Shown: positions 19,318 to 28,649 of the stretch, piece by piece
Layout of the letters: every line of letters begins with the position of its first letter
How positions within the stretch are numbered: the first letter of the stretch is position 1
Assembly: GCF_004358755.1 (NCBI RefSeq)
Contig: NZ_SMZY01000001.1
Coordinates: 372,001-436,000, forward strand
Length of the DNA stretch: 64,000 nt
Origin: Peribacillus frigoritolerans
GTDB lineage: Bacteria; Bacillota; Bacilli; Bacillales; Bacillaceae
Direction of reading: 5' to 3'
Notes under the pieces: generated by a model
What the model was told of the DNA's origin: nothing
Database searches by the model: none
What the model saw: only the letters and a program-made list of their open reading frames with translations
Made by a program: the position numbers and the translations under genes

Positions 19318-19475
19318 TTCGACAAAACTGTTTAACTTTGGAAAAGATAAATAGCGTAACTCGTCGAAAACGTGAGCAAATTGAAGAATAATTTAGATAT
19401 TTCATTTTTTTGGTATTATTTAAAAAAATAAGAGGAATTTTAGTTGCATTGTCGAAATTCTCATTTAGAATGATG
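19318..19475 (+). promoter_or_regulatory. spo0A control region with Spo0A boxes and sigma-H-like element
   Basis: Exact Spo0A boxes occur at 19318-19324 (TTCGACA) and 19450-19456 (TGTCGAA), with a one-mismatch copy, CGTCGAA, at 19362-19368. AGGAATTT (19433-19440) followed 13 bases later by GAAAT (19454-19458) resembles a sigma-H promoter. In B. subtilis, spo0A is driven from sigma-A and sigma-H promoters and is autoregulated by Spo0A, so this arrangement is expected. The exact promoter is not proven. Confidence 0.55.
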
Positions 19476-19528
19476 TATAGAGATACTATCGATTTAGGCG
19501 GGAAATGAAGACTGAGGAGGAAGCTTAA

Positions 19529-20320
19529 TTGAAGAAAATAAAAGTGTGTGTCGTTGATGATAATCGGGAGCTAGTGGGGCTTTTGGATGAATTTATTTCA
19601 AGTCAGGAAGACATGGAAGTGCTTGGTATTGCATACAACGGACAAGAGTGTCTGAATATGCTAAAGGATAAAGATCCAGATGTTTTGGTTCTGGACATTA
19701 TCATGCCTCATCTGGACGGACTGGCTGTTTTAGAAAAAGTGAGAGAGATGGAAAAATCCAAACAGCCTAATGTCATCATGCTTACAGCTTTCGGGCAGGA
19801 AGACGTGACAAAGAAAGCAGTTGACCTTGGTGCATCTTATTTCATCTTAAAACCTTTTGATATGGAAAACCTGGTTAATCATATTCGTCAAGTAAGCGGA
19901 AAATCAGCAGCGCCGATTCTTTCAAGATCAAACTCCTCTCTCAGATCTCAGTCCGAAAACAAAGGAAGAAACCTTGATGCGAACATTACGAGCATCATTC
20001 ATGAAATTGGCGTTCCTGCCCACATCAAAGGGTATTTATATTTAAGAGAAGCCATTTCAATGGTTTATAACGATATCGAATTGCTTGGATCCATTACTAA
20101 AGTGCTCTACCCTGATATCGCCAAAAAGTATAACACGACAGCAAGCCGTGTCGAGCGTGCGATCCGCCATGCAATTGAAGTAGCGTGGAGCCGCGGGAAT
20201 ATTGAATCAATTTCCTCATTATTCGGATATACAGTAAGCATGTCTAAAGCGAAACCGACGAATTCAGAATTCATCGCAATGGTAGCTGACAAATTGCGTT
20301 TAGAGCATAAAGCTTCTTGA
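19529..20320 (+). CDS. spo0A: Sporulation master response regulator Spo0A
   Basis: Spo0A is the phosphorelay-controlled transcription factor that commits cells to sporulation. The 263-residue protein starts with TTG behind GGAGGAAGC. The receiver domain carries the acidic pocket DD near residue 10, phospho-acceptor Asp56 in [13 protein letters not shown], and the conserved Lys in [12 protein letters not shown]. The C-terminal domain has the recognition segment [18 protein letters not shown] and is nearly identical to the B. subtilis sequence. The linker at about residues 125-145 is variable, as in the family. Confidence 0.98.
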   Translation: MKKIKVCVVDDNRELVGLLDEFISSQEDMEVLGIAYNGQECLNMLKDKDPDVLVLDIIMPHLDGLAVLEKVREMEKSKQPNVIMLTAFGQEDVTKKAVDLGASYFILKPFDMENLVNHIRQVSGKSAAPILSRSNSSLRSQSENKGRNLDANITSIIHEIGVPAHIKGYLYLREAISMVYNDIELLGSITKVLYPDIAKKYNTTASRVERAIRHAIEVAWSRGNIESISSLFGYTVSMSKAKPTNSEFIAMVADKLRLEHKAS

Positions 20321-20353
20321 GAGAGCTAGAATCTTAGAGGCTGGATCTTAAAA

Positions 20354-20385
20354 AAAGAACCCAATCAGGTGAAATTGGGTTCTTT
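20354..20385. terminator. Bidirectional terminator between spo0A and the yycC-like gene
   Basis: AAAGAACCCAAT (20354-20365) and ATTGGGTTCTTT (20374-20385) form a perfect 12-pair stem. It has A and T tracts at the outer ends, so it can serve transcripts from both sides. Confidence 0.85.
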
Positions 20386-20390
20386 GCTGT

Positions 20391-20534
20391 TTACTCTTCT
20401 TTGTCTTGTTTCTGCATTTCGGCAAGCTTAGCAAGAAGGATATGCTGAGGCATATGCATGATTTGTTCAATCGGCAAGTTTAGTTCCTCTGAAAGCTTTA
20501 TCGCTGTTTCAGCGGATATTGGAAGTGGTCTCAT
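20391..20534 (-). CDS. YycC family small protein
   Basis: A 47-residue minus-strand gene starting MRPLPISAETAIKLSEELNL, with the characteristic PIEQIMHMPQHILLAKLAEM segment of the YycC family. The ribosome binding site is AAGGAGC. The function is not known to me. It is convergent with spo0A and shares the terminator between them. The whole protein is covered by the family pattern, which supports this as a real gene despite its length. Confidence 0.8.
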   Translation of the reverse strand: MRPLPISAETAIKLSEELNLPIEQIMHMPQHILLAKLAEMQKQDKEE

Positions 20535-20581
20535 AGCTCGTTTATGCTCCTTTCAAAATATTATGGAAACAGGTGATGCAC

Positions 20582-21310
20582 ATGACCAAAATATTTGGAC
20601 ACCGAGGTGCTGCAGGTACATGTCCTGAAAATACGATGCCTTCTTTTAAGGCGGCAATTGATTTTGGTGCCGATGGAATTGAACTTGATGTTCATCTTTC
20701 CAAGGACGGAGTTCCAGTTGTTATTCATGATGAAACGGTTGATCGAACAACGAATGGCAATGGTTTTGTGAAAGACTTAACTTTTGCCCAGCTTAAAACA
20801 TTGGATGCATGCAGCCGCTTTCCTGAATACTCAGGAATAGCGTGTATCCCATCTCTTGAAGAAGTGCTATCATGGAGCGGAACTTCCAACTTTCTGGTGA
20901 ATATCGAATTGAAAAATGATCGGATTCAATATGAAAACCTTGAAGAAAAAGTCATACAGCAGATTTTCACTCATACCATGCAAAATCGCGTCATTCTCTC
21001 ATCCTTTAATCATGACAGTCTAATGAGATGCCGCAGTATCTCAACTGAACTGGAAACGGCAGCCCTTTTAAGCGAGAGGTTATTTGAACCATGGAATTAT
21101 GCCAAAACACTTTCAGCCAGCGGAATTCATCCTATCCATTTTGCAGCTGATCAGCACGTGATTTTTCAATCTCAGGCTAATGGGATTCAGGTGCGCCCGT
21201 TTACAGTCAATGATGACGCAACAATGCGAATGCTTTTCAAATCAGAGTGCGCAGGATTTTTCACGGATTACCCCGAAAAGGCACTATTGCTAAAAAAAGA
21301 AATAATTTGA
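20582..21310 (+). CDS. yqiK: Glycerophosphodiester phosphodiesterase (YqiK/GlpQ family)
   Basis: A 242-residue GDPD-family TIM-barrel enzyme that hydrolyses glycerophosphodiesters to glycerol 3-phosphate and an alcohol. The family motifs are GHRGAAGTCPENTMPSF near the start, GADGIELDVHLSKDGVPVV and IHDETVDRTTNG, providing the catalytic His and metal-binding Glu and Asp residues. No signal peptide is visible, so it is cytoplasmic. An in-frame GTG at 20573 is possible, but AGGTGATG fits the ATG at 20582 better. Substrate is unknown. Confidence 0.9.
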   Translation: MTKIFGHRGAAGTCPENTMPSFKAAIDFGADGIELDVHLSKDGVPVVIHDETVDRTTNGNGFVKDLTFAQLKTLDACSRFPEYSGIACIPSLEEVLSWSGTSNFLVNIELKNDRIQYENLEEKVIQQIFTHTMQNRVILSSFNHDSLMRCRSISTELETAALLSERLFEPWNYAKTLSASGIHPIHFAADQHVIFQSQANGIQVRPFTVNDDATMRMLFKSECAGFFTDYPEKALLLKKEII

Positions 21311-21345
21311 TCCCGTTTATCTTAAACTAACGGGGTTCTTTTATT
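21309..21345. terminator. Terminator between yqiK and yqzF
   Basis: GATCCCGTT (21309-21317) pairs with AACGGGGTT (21329-21337) with wobble pairs at the base of the stem, and CTTTTATTTTT follows. The right part overlaps the 3' end of the convergent yqzF. Confidence 0.65.
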
Positions 21346-21576
21346 TTTCTGGAATTTTTTCTGCACTTTATTTCGTTTTCGGTCACGGTAAAAAATAAAT
21401 CCTGCGACAAAACTTAATCCGCCTATAAATAAAAGCAGCCCGGCGGTAAATTGCAGCCCCAGGTTTGGAAAAGGAGCCTGGAGAATTCCAAAGAGCATAT
21501 CACGCATTAATTTAATGCCGTAGCCGGCCAAAACTCCGGGAATCACCATGATTAATAAAGCGAATATTCGTATCAT
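21322..21576 (-). CDS. yqzF: DUF2627 membrane protein YqzF
   Basis: An 84-residue protein with two membrane helices (about residues 3-20 and 42-62) and a very basic tail, RDRKRNKVQKKFQKNKR. The GYGIKLMRDMLFG segment between the helices is the DUF2627 hallmark, as in B. subtilis YqzF, which also precedes bkdR. The function is unknown. It is divergent from bkdR with 155 bases between them. Confidence 0.85.
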   Translation of the reverse strand: MIRIFALLIMVIPGVLAGYGIKLMRDMLFGILQAPFPNLGLQFTAGLLLFIGGLSFVAGFIFYRDRKRNKVQKKFQKNKRTPLV

Positions 21577-21629
21577 TTTTTTAGTCCTTTCCCCTTTGTC
21601 TGTTTAAATTGTTCAACGAAAAAAACAAT

Positions 21630-21679
21630 TTGTCAAGTGAACAAAAAATGATATGATAAAACTGTGCAAAATTTTGCAC
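21630..21679 (+). promoter_or_regulatory. bkdR promoter with a 16-base palindromic operator
   Basis: A sigma-A promoter is visible as TTGTCA (21630-21635), a 16-base spacer and TATGAT (21652-21657). The perfect palindrome GTGCAAAATTTTGCAC (21664-21679) starts at the predicted transcription start. A similar sequence precedes the bkd operon, so this is probably an autoregulatory BkdR site. Confidence 0.6.
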
Positions 21680-21731
21680 GAATCATTCAAATACATATTT
21701 AACATATAAAAAACGGTAAGGGGTTATCATT

Positions 21732-23792
21732 ATGCAAAAGGTCTTGCTGGTAGGTGCCGGAAAAGGCGGGACAACACTCCTCAAAATGCTGTTGGAAATA
21801 AAAGCGATGGAAATATTGGCAGTAGTGGACATTGATCCAGATGCGCCTGGCATGCAGCTTGCAAAAAAACTTGGAATTTTGACAAGTTCTGAATGGAAGC
21901 CGCTGCTGTCCGATCAGATCAATATTGTGATCGAGGCAACTGGAAGCAATGAGGTATTTGAGGACCTGCTGCAGTGCAGAAGCAGAAATACGGTGATTAT
22001 CCCGGGGACTGTCGCTCATATTATTTCTAATTTAATCAATCAGAAAGAGAATTTAATTTCAGCTTTAAAAGATATTACACATAAGCATGAAACCATTTTT
22101 GATTCAACGAATGACGGCATGATTGTCATCGATGATAAAGAACGGCTGATTCTTTTCAATAAAACAGCAGAGCGGATGACAGGGTTAAAAAAGGGAGATG
22201 TGATTGGGCGTCTAATTGAAGAGATGATTCCTTCAAGCAAGCTTCCAAGAATTCTGAAAACAAAAGAAGTGGAAATGAATCAGGAACAGGTACTTGAAAA
22301 TGGCCTTAAAATTATTACAACAAGAATCCCGATCTTTGATGACTCTGGAACATTGCTCGGTGCCCTTTCCTTGTTTAAAGATATTACCGATATTGTGAAC
22401 CTTGCAGAAGAAATGACGAACTTAAAGGAAATTCAAACGCTTCTACAAGCCATCATTCAATCATCTGATGAGGCCATAACTGTAGTAGATGAAGAAGGAA
22501 GAGGGATTTTGATCAATCCCGCCTATTCTAGGATGACTGGTTTGACTGAAGAACAAGTGTTGGGCAAGCCTGCGACTGCTGATATATCTGAGGGTGAAAG
22601 CATGCATATGAAGGTTCTTGAAACGAGAAGACCTGTCAGAGGTGTGAGGATGAAAGTTGGCCCTGGCAAAAAAGACGTCATTGTAAACGTAGCTCCAATC
22701 ATTGTAGATGGGAAACTAAAAGGAAGTGTGGGCATTATTCATGATGTGTCCGAGATCCAGACCTTAACGACAGAATTGCACAGAGCAAGGCAAATCATCA
22801 GAACACTAGAAGCGAAGTATGCCTTTGAAGATATTATCGGGGGAAGCGAAGAGATCAAGCTTGCAATTGAACAGGCAAAGCTTGGGGCTAAAACACCTGC
22901 GACTGTTCTTTTAAGAGGGGAATCTGGGACAGGAAAAGAATTATTCGCCCATGCGATCCATAATGCAAGCGACCGGAAGTACAACAAGTTTATCCGTGTG
23001 AATTGTGCGGCTATTTCAGAAACGCTGCTTGAAAGCGAGCTGTTCGGCTATGAAGAAGGGGCTTTTTCAGGAGCGAAAAGGGGCGGTAAAAGAGGTTTTT
23101 TTGAAGAAGCCAACAAAGGGAGCATTTTTCTTGATGAAATTGGCGAACTTTCGGCAAATGTACAGGCAAAATTGCTCCGTGTGCTGCAGGAAAAAGAAAT
23201 TGTCCGCGTTGGTTCAACGAAATCCATTCCAATCAATGTAAGAGTCATCGCTGCAACAAATATAAATATTGAAAAAGCTATGGCAGACGGCACATTCCGT
23301 GAAGATTTGTATTATCGGTTAAATCGTTATCCTATTTCAATCCCGCCGCTCAGGAACCGGAAAAGTGATATTCCGATGCTTGCTGAGCACCTTATCAGAA
23401 AACTGAATCAGGACTATGGCAGAAGTATTGAAGGAATTGAAGAATCAGCTTTAGGCATGCTTGTAGCGCACAGCTGGCCTGGTAATGTCAGAGAGCTTGA
23501 GAATGTTCTTGGAAGAGCAATGATTTTTATGAAATACAATGAAACCGAAATTACTGCACACCATTTGCCGGAACTCGCACAGGATGATGATAAAAAGTCC
23601 GGGGCAATAGCCTATTCTATAGAAGGCAGCGGCAATCAGACTCTTGCAGAATCAATCGAACAGCTAGAAGAAGTTTTAATAAGAGAAGCATTGAACAAGC
23701 ATCATTTTAATCGGACAAAAACCGCCCTTTCATTAGGTATTTCGCTTAGAAACCTGTATTATAAAATAGAAAAATACAATCTTGCAAAGTAA
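21732..23792 (+). CDS. bkdR: Sigma-54-dependent activator of the bkd operon, BkdR
   Basis: BkdR activates the sigma-L promoter of the branched-chain keto acid operon. The 686-residue protein has an N-terminal Rossmann-like region with the glycine loop [11 protein letters not shown], two PAS domains (about residues 115-225 and 235-345), an AAA+ domain with Walker A GESGTGKE near residue 396, and a C-terminal Fis-type helix-turn-helix. The sigma-54 contact loop reads GAFSGA instead of GAFTGA, a conservative change. The bkd operon follows after a short control region. Confidence 0.94.
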   Translation: MQKVLLVGAGKGGTTLLKMLLEIKAMEILAVVDIDPDAPGMQLAKKLGILTSSEWKPLLSDQINIVIEATGSNEVFEDLLQCRSRNTVIIPGTVAHIISNLINQKENLISALKDITHKHETIFDSTNDGMIVIDDKERLILFNKTAERMTGLKKGDVIGRLIEEMIPSSKLPRILKTKEVEMNQEQVLENGLKIITTRIPIFDDSGTLLGALSLFKDITDIVNLAEEMTNLKEIQTLLQAIIQSSDEAITVVDEEGRGILINPAYSRMTGLTEEQVLGKPATADISEGESMHMKVLETRRPVRGVRMKVGPGKKDVIVNVAPIIVDGKLKGSVGIIHDVSEIQTLTTELHRARQIIRTLEAKYAFEDIIGGSEEIKLAIEQAKLGAKTPATVLLRGESGTGKELFAHAIHNASDRKYNKFIRVNCAAISETLLESELFGYEEGAFSGAKRGGKRGFFEEANKGSIFLDEIGELSANVQAKLLRVLQEKEIVRVGSTKSIPINVRVIAATNINIEKAMADGTFREDLYYRLNRYPISIPPLRNRKSDIPMLAEHLIRKLNQDYGRSIEGIEESALGMLVAHSWPGNVRELENVLGRAMIFMKYNETEITAHHLPELAQDDDKKSGAIAYSIEGSGNQTLAESIEQLEEVLIREALNKHHFNRTKTALSLGISLRNLYYKIEKYNLAK

Positions 23793-23812
23793 TGCACGCA
23801 ATAATTTGCACG
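23782..23812 (+). promoter_or_regulatory. Probable BkdR enhancer sites
   Basis: TTGCAAAGTAATGCAC (23782-23797) matches the palindrome before bkdR at 12 of 16 positions and overlaps the bkdR stop codon. A further half site, TTTGCACG, lies at 23805-23812. They sit about 60-90 bases upstream of the -24 element, a usual distance for an activator of sigma-54 promoters. Confidence 0.5.
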
Positions 23813-23871
23813 GTATGAAATAAATTGCATGTTTTATATTCGATAAGATGAAGCGTTTACAAGGTTTTATG

Positions 23872-23889
23872 TTGGCACGCTTCTTGCAT
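23872..23889 (+). promoter_or_regulatory. Sigma-L (sigma-54) -24/-12 promoter of the bkd operon
   Basis: TTGGCACG (23872-23879), followed by TTGCAT (23884-23889), fits the consensus TGGCAC-N5-TTGCA with the required ten-base distance between the GG and GC dinucleotides. It precedes ptb by about 50 bases. Confidence 0.92.
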
Positions 23890-23938
23890 TATAATATAAC
23901 GGGTGCTGTGAATACATCTTGAAGGGGTTGAAAACACA

Positions 23939-24829
23939 ATGAACTTAGAAGACCTGCTAGAAAAAGCAGCCCAGCTTGAAAACAAAACAGTGGCAGTGGC
24001 CTCTGCCGAAGATCCAGAAGTGCTTGAAGCAGTTTTGGAAGCTTCAGAACGGGGACTTGCCGAATTTATTTTGTTCGGAAATAAAGAAGAAATTGAAATC
24101 ATGCTTCAAGAAAGAAGTGCTGATGCTAAAAAGTTTTCAATAAAACATGCAAGATCTGTTGAACAAGCTTCAGAATTTGCTGTTAAAGCTGTCTTTCATA
24201 ATGAAGCGGATGTATTAATGAAAGGAAATGTTCCTACAGCCGTCATTTTAAAGGCGGTTTTAAACAAGGAATATGGCCTTCGCACGGGCAAAATTCTATC
24301 ACATGTAGCTGTTTTTGAAGTGCCAGGCTACGATAGATACACGATTGTAACGGATGCAGCGATGAATCTTGCACCAGATCTGGAGCAGAAAAAGCAGATT
24401 CTTGCAAATTCTGTCATGGTTGCAAGGAAAATTGGGATAGATGTTCCAAAAGTAGCGCCCCTTGCAGCTGTTGAAGTTATAAACCCTTCCATGCAGGCGA
24501 CTCTCGATGCAGCTGCTCTCACCCAAATGAACAAAAGAGGGCAGATAAAAGATTGCATCGTTGATGGCCCGCTTGCACTTGATAATGCTGTTTCATATGA
24601 AGCTGCAGAGCATAAAGGCATCACCAGCGCTGTTGCAGGACAGGCTGATATTCTTTTAGTACCAACCATTGAAGTTGGCAATGTTTTATATAAATCGCTC
24701 ATGTATTTTGCGAATGCAAAAGTAGGAGCCATCATTGCAGGTGCAAAAGCCCCGATTGTCTTAACCAGCCGTGCTGATTCAGCTGAAAGCAAGCTATACT
24801 CGCTGGCTTTGGCGATTTGTTCTAGTTAA
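23939..24829 (+). CDS. ptb: Phosphate butyryltransferase
   Basis: Ptb converts branched-chain or butyryl-CoA to the acyl phosphate and CoA, working with Buk to yield ATP. The 296-residue protein belongs to the phosphate acetyl/butyryl transferase family. Its segments include VLMKGNVPTAVILKAVLN, GKILSHVAVFEVP, TDAAMNLAPDLEQK and DGPLALDNAVS. It is the first gene of the bkd operon. The AAGGGG ribosome binding site precedes the ATG. Confidence 0.95.
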   Translation: MNLEDLLEKAAQLENKTVAVASAEDPEVLEAVLEASERGLAEFILFGNKEEIEIMLQERSADAKKFSIKHARSVEQASEFAVKAVFHNEADVLMKGNVPTAVILKAVLNKEYGLRTGKILSHVAVFEVPGYDRYTIVTDAAMNLAPDLEQKKQILANSVMVARKIGIDVPKVAPLAAVEVINPSMQATLDAAALTQMNKRGQIKDCIVDGPLALDNAVSYEAAEHKGITSAVAGQADILLVPTIEVGNVLYKSLMYFANAKVGAIIAGAKAPIVLTSRADSAESKLYSLALAICSS

Positions 24830-24877
24830 GAGACAACCCGGAAATGAAAACGAAAAGAACTTTAGGAGGAATTACAC

Positions 24878-25972
24878 ATGGAAATTTTCAAATATATGGA
24901 ACAATATGATTATGAGCAACTGGTATTTTGCCAAGATAAACAATCAGGGCTAAAAGCTATTATCGCTATTCATGATACAACTTTAGGACCTGCACTTGGC
25001 GGCACGCGCATGTGGACATACGCTTCAGAAGCAGATGCGATTGAAGATGCTCTTCGCTTAGCCAAGGGTATGACTTACAAAAATGCAGCTGCAGGATTAA
25101 ATCTTGGCGGAGGGAAAACAGTTATCATCGGTGACCCGCGCAAAGATAAAAACGAAGAAATGTTCCGTGCTTTCGGCCGCTACATTCAAGGACTTAATGG
25201 CCGTTATATTACTGCTGAAGATGTCGGCACTACTGTTGAAGATATGGATTTGATCCACGAAGAAACAGATTATGTAACGGGTATTTCACCTGCATTCGGA
25301 TCATCAGGAAACCCGTCTCCTGTAACGGCGTTCGGCGTATACCGCGGAATGAAAGCTGCTGCAAAAGCTGCGTTCGGCACAGATTCATTAGAAGGCAAGA
25401 CTGTTGCAGTTCAAGGTGTCGGCAACGTTGCATTCAACCTTTGCAGACATTTGCACGAAGAAGGCGCACAGCTGATTGTGACGGATATTAATAAAGAAGC
25501 CGTTCAAAGAGCTGTTGAAGCTTTCGGAGCTAAAGCTGTAGATCCAGATGAAATTTACGGAGTGGACTGTGATATTTATGCACCGTGTGCACTTGGAGCT
25601 ACTATCAATGACGATACCATCCCGCAGATCAAAGCTAAAGTCATTGCAGGTGCTGCAAATAACCAATTAAGAGAAACTCGTCATGGCGATACGATTCATG
25701 AAATGGGAATTGCTTATGCACCAGACTATGTCATTAATGCCGGCGGAGTAATTAACGTAGCTGATGAGCTGCTTGGCTACAACAGCGAAAGAGCGATGAA
25801 AAAAGTAGAAGGCATTTATCAAAATATTGAACGTGTATTTGAAATTGCAAAACGCGACGGCATCCCTACATATGCGGCAGCTGATCGTTTAGCGGAAGAG
25901 CGCATTGAAAGAATGAGAAATTCCCGCAGCCAGTTTCTGCAAAATGGACATCACATTTTAAGCCGCCGCTGA
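24878..25972 (+). CDS. bcd: Leucine dehydrogenase
   Basis: Bcd oxidatively deaminates Leu, Val and Ile to the 2-keto acids with NAD, feeding the keto acid dehydrogenase of the same operon. The 364-residue protein has the Glu/Leu/Phe/Val dehydrogenase active-site motif [15 protein letters not shown], where the Lys is catalytic, and the Rossmann glycine loop [19 protein letters not shown]. It also has [25 protein letters not shown] precedes the ATG. Confidence 0.96.
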   Translation: MEIFKYMEQYDYEQLVFCQDKQSGLKAIIAIHDTTLGPALGGTRMWTYASEADAIEDALRLAKGMTYKNAAAGLNLGGGKTVIIGDPRKDKNEEMFRAFGRYIQGLNGRYITAEDVGTTVEDMDLIHEETDYVTGISPAFGSSGNPSPVTAFGVYRGMKAAAKAAFGTDSLEGKTVAVQGVGNVAFNLCRHLHEEGAQLIVTDINKEAVQRAVEAFGAKAVDPDEIYGVDCDIYAPCALGATINDDTIPQIKAKVIAGAANNQLRETRHGDTIHEMGIAYAPDYVINAGGVINVADELLGYNSERAMKKVEGIYQNIERVFEIAKRDGIPTYAAADRLAEERIERMRNSRSQFLQNGHHILSRR

Positions 25973-26053
25973 TAGGCAATTTTTTGAGAAGAGTTAAGCA
26001 GGCAGCGTGTCGATGCGCTGTCTGATCTCTCTCATATTTGGAGGTTTTGGAAG

Positions 26054-27169
26054 TTGCAAGAAAAAGAATATCGGATTCTCGTCATAAACCCCGGTTCGAC
26101 CTCGACGAAAATTGGTGTATTTGATAATGAACGATCGATTTTTGAAAAAACAATCCGTCATGATACAGATAAAATAAATGCTTTTAACAGCATTATTGAT
26201 CAATATGAATTCAGAAAACAAACAATACTTGAAACGCTGGATGAAGAAGGGATTAACATCTCTAAATTAAGCGCGGTATGCGGAAGAGGCGGACTGCTTC
26301 GTCCGATAGAGGGCGGAACATACCATGTAAATGAACAAATGCTGCACGATCTCCGCATCGGTTTTGCAGGACAGCACGCTTCAAATTTGGGAGGCATCAT
26401 CGCATTTGAAATAGCCGGCGGGCTGAACATACCTTCTTTCATTGTGGATCCGGTAGTTGTAGATGAAATGGAAACGATTGCAAAAGTATCCGGTGTTCCA
26501 TCCATCGAACGAAAGAGTATTTTTCATGCCTTAAACCAAAAATCCGTTGCGAGGAAAGTTGCTCAGCAGTACGGCAAAAAATACAGTGAAATGAACCTGA
26601 TTGTGGCTCATATGGGCGGCGGGATTACAGTCGGCGTACACAGGCTTGGAAAAGTAATTGATGTGAACAACGGACTCCATGGAGATGGACCATTCAGTCC
26701 TGAACGGGCAGGGACTGTACCTGCAGGTGACCTGGTGAATCTCTGTTATTCCGGTGATTATTATCGTGAGGAAGTTATGAAAATGCTTGTTGGAAAAGGC
26801 GGGCTGGTCGGGTATCTTGGCACCAATGACGGCCAGAAGGTTGAACGCATGATTTCTGCAGGTGATCAAAAGGCTAAACTTGTATTTGATGCCATGGCCT
26901 ATCAAATCGGCAAAGAAATCGGTGCAGCAAGCGCCGTGTTAAAAGGCAAAGTAGATGCAATCATTCTAACAGGCGGTCTTGCCTACGGGAAAAAATTCGT
27001 AAAAGAAATTTCTTCCTACATTGACTGGATCGCAGATGTGAATGTCTTTCCGGGTGAAAATGAACTTCAGGCATTAACAGAAGGGGCTCTCCGCGTTCTC
27101 CGGGGGGAAGAAGAAGCCAAGGAATATCCGAATAAAAGAGTGGATTCTAAGATCTACAACCAGGTTTAA
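26054..27169 (+). CDS. buk: Butyrate kinase
   Basis: Buk transfers phosphate from butyryl- or branched acyl-phosphate to ADP. The 371-residue protein is an acetokinase-family ASKHA kinase with the N-terminal [12 protein letters not shown] phosphate loop, [27 protein letters not shown] and the adenosine motif ILTGGLAYG. The start is TTG 26054, nine bases after GGAGG. The length is normal. It sits between bcd and lpdV as in B. subtilis. Confidence 0.95.
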   Translation: MQEKEYRILVINPGSTSTKIGVFDNERSIFEKTIRHDTDKINAFNSIIDQYEFRKQTILETLDEEGINISKLSAVCGRGGLLRPIEGGTYHVNEQMLHDLRIGFAGQHASNLGGIIAFEIAGGLNIPSFIVDPVVVDEMETIAKVSGVPSIERKSIFHALNQKSVARKVAQQYGKKYSEMNLIVAHMGGGITVGVHRLGKVIDVNNGLHGDGPFSPERAGTVPAGDLVNLCYSGDYYREEVMKMLVGKGGLVGYLGTNDGQKVERMISAGDQKAKLVFDAMAYQIGKEIGAASAVLKGKVDAIILTGGLAYGKKFVKEISSYIDWIADVNVFPGENELQALTEGALRVLRGEEEAKEYPNKRVDSKIYNQV

Positions 27170-27186
27170 AAGAGAGGAGCATCAGT

Positions 27187-28608
27187 ATGGCAACAGATTA
27201 TGATCTCGTCATTGTAGGCGGCGGAACAGGCGGTTATGTAGCCGCAATTCGCGCAAGCCAGCTCGGTTTAAAAACAGCGATTGTTGAAAAAGGAAAACTA
27301 GGAGGCACTTGTCTTCATGCCGGATGTATTCCAAGCAAAGCGTTGCTTAGAAGTGCGGAAGTGTTTGCTACAGCGAAAAGAAGCGAAGAGTTTGGCGTTA
27401 TTACATCAGGTGTTGAACTTGATTTCACGAAGGTCCAAGAGCGCAAACAATCGATTATTGATACCCTGCATAAAGGCGTTCAGCATTTAATGAAGCAGGG
27501 GAAAATCGATGTTTATGAAGGGACTGGCCGCATTTTGGGTCCATCTATTTTCTCTCCAATGCCCGGAACCATTTCTGTTGAAATGAATAACGGCGAAGAG
27601 AATGAAATGCTGATTCCTAAAAATGTGATTGTCTCTACAGGATCAAGACCGCGCAGTCTGCCCGGCCTTGAAATTGACGGTGAATCTGTTTTAACGTCAG
27701 ATGAAGCACTTGCACTTGAATCGCTGCCTAAATCAATTATTATAGTTGGCGGAGGAGTAATTGGAATAGAGTGGGCATCCATGCTGTCTGATTTTGGACT
27801 TGAGGTAACTGTACTTGAGTACGCAGACCGCATCCTTCCAACTGAAGATGCTGAAATATCCAAAGAAATGCAGCGCTTGCTTAAGAAAAAAGGCATTAAC
27901 CTTGTAACAGGGGCTAAAGTGCTGTCTGAAACCCTTGAAAAAGGAGAAGCTGTTTCTATCAGTGCTGAGCATAAAGGTGAAGTAAAGACATTCTCTGCTG
28001 AAAAAATTCTTGTATCTGTCGGACGTCAGGCAAATGTTGAGGGCATCGGGATTGAAAATACAGATATTCAGCTTGAAAATGGCTTTATTAAAACCAATCA
28101 ATTTATGCAGACGAAAGAATCGCATATCTATGCGATTGGCGATGTTATAGGCGGACTTCAGCTTGCGCATGTGGCTTCACATGAGGGCATTACAGCAGTT
28201 GAGCATATAGCGGGACATACTCCTTCTGCAATTGATTATAAGAAAGTTTCCAGATGTGTATACAGCACACCTGAAATTGCAAGTGTCGGCTATACAGAAG
28301 ATGAAGCAAAAGAAGCGGGATTTGAAGTGAAAACAGGTAAGTTCTCATTCCGTGCGATCGGCAAAGCGCTTGTTTTTGGGGAATCCGACGGGTTTGTCAA
28401 ATTAATTGCCGATGCTAAAACCGATGATCTCCTTGGTGTTCATATGATTGGACCGCATGTAACGGATATGATTTCTGAAGCAGGGCTTGCAATGGTGCTT
28501 GATGCAACACCGTGGGAAATTGGACAAACCATTCATCCTCATCCAACTCTGTCTGAAGCAATAGGTGAAGCGGCCCTTGCAGTTGATGGGAAAGCAATCC
28601 ATTCTTAA
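27187..28608 (+). CDS. lpdV: Dihydrolipoyl dehydrogenase (E3) of the branched-chain complex
   Basis: The E3 subunit reoxidises dihydrolipoamide on the E2 core using FAD and NAD. The 473-residue protein has the FAD-binding loop VIVGGGTGGYVAAIRASQ, the redox-active disulfide in GGTCLHAGCIPSKALL, the NAD loop IIIVGGGVIGIEWAS, and the C-terminal catalytic His-Glu in IHPHPTLSEAIGEAAL. It is 17 bases downstream of buk. Confidence 0.95.
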   Translation: MATDYDLVIVGGGTGGYVAAIRASQLGLKTAIVEKGKLGGTCLHAGCIPSKALLRSAEVFATAKRSEEFGVITSGVELDFTKVQERKQSIIDTLHKGVQHLMKQGKIDVYEGTGRILGPSIFSPMPGTISVEMNNGEENEMLIPKNVIVSTGSRPRSLPGLEIDGESVLTSDEALALESLPKSIIIVGGGVIGIEWASMLSDFGLEVTVLEYADRILPTEDAEISKEMQRLLKKKGINLVTGAKVLSETLEKGEAVSISAEHKGEVKTFSAEKILVSVGRQANVEGIGIENTDIQLENGFIKTNQFMQTKESHIYAIGDVIGGLQLAHVASHEGITAVEHIAGHTPSAIDYKKVSRCVYSTPEIASVGYTEDEAKEAGFEVKTGKFSFRAIGKALVFGESDGFVKLIADAKTDDLLGVHMIGPHVTDMISEAGLAMVLDATPWEIGQTIHPHPTLSEAIGEAALAVDGKAIHS

Positions 28609-28649
28609 AGGGAGGATATCCCTTACATACTGATTTTTAAGGAGGCAAA

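Noticed and set aside
26000-26035. Inverted repeat GGCAGCG / GCGCTGTC before buk as a terminator
   Set aside because: There is no T tract after it, and a terminator inside the bkd operon here is not expected. It may be a stability hairpin at most.
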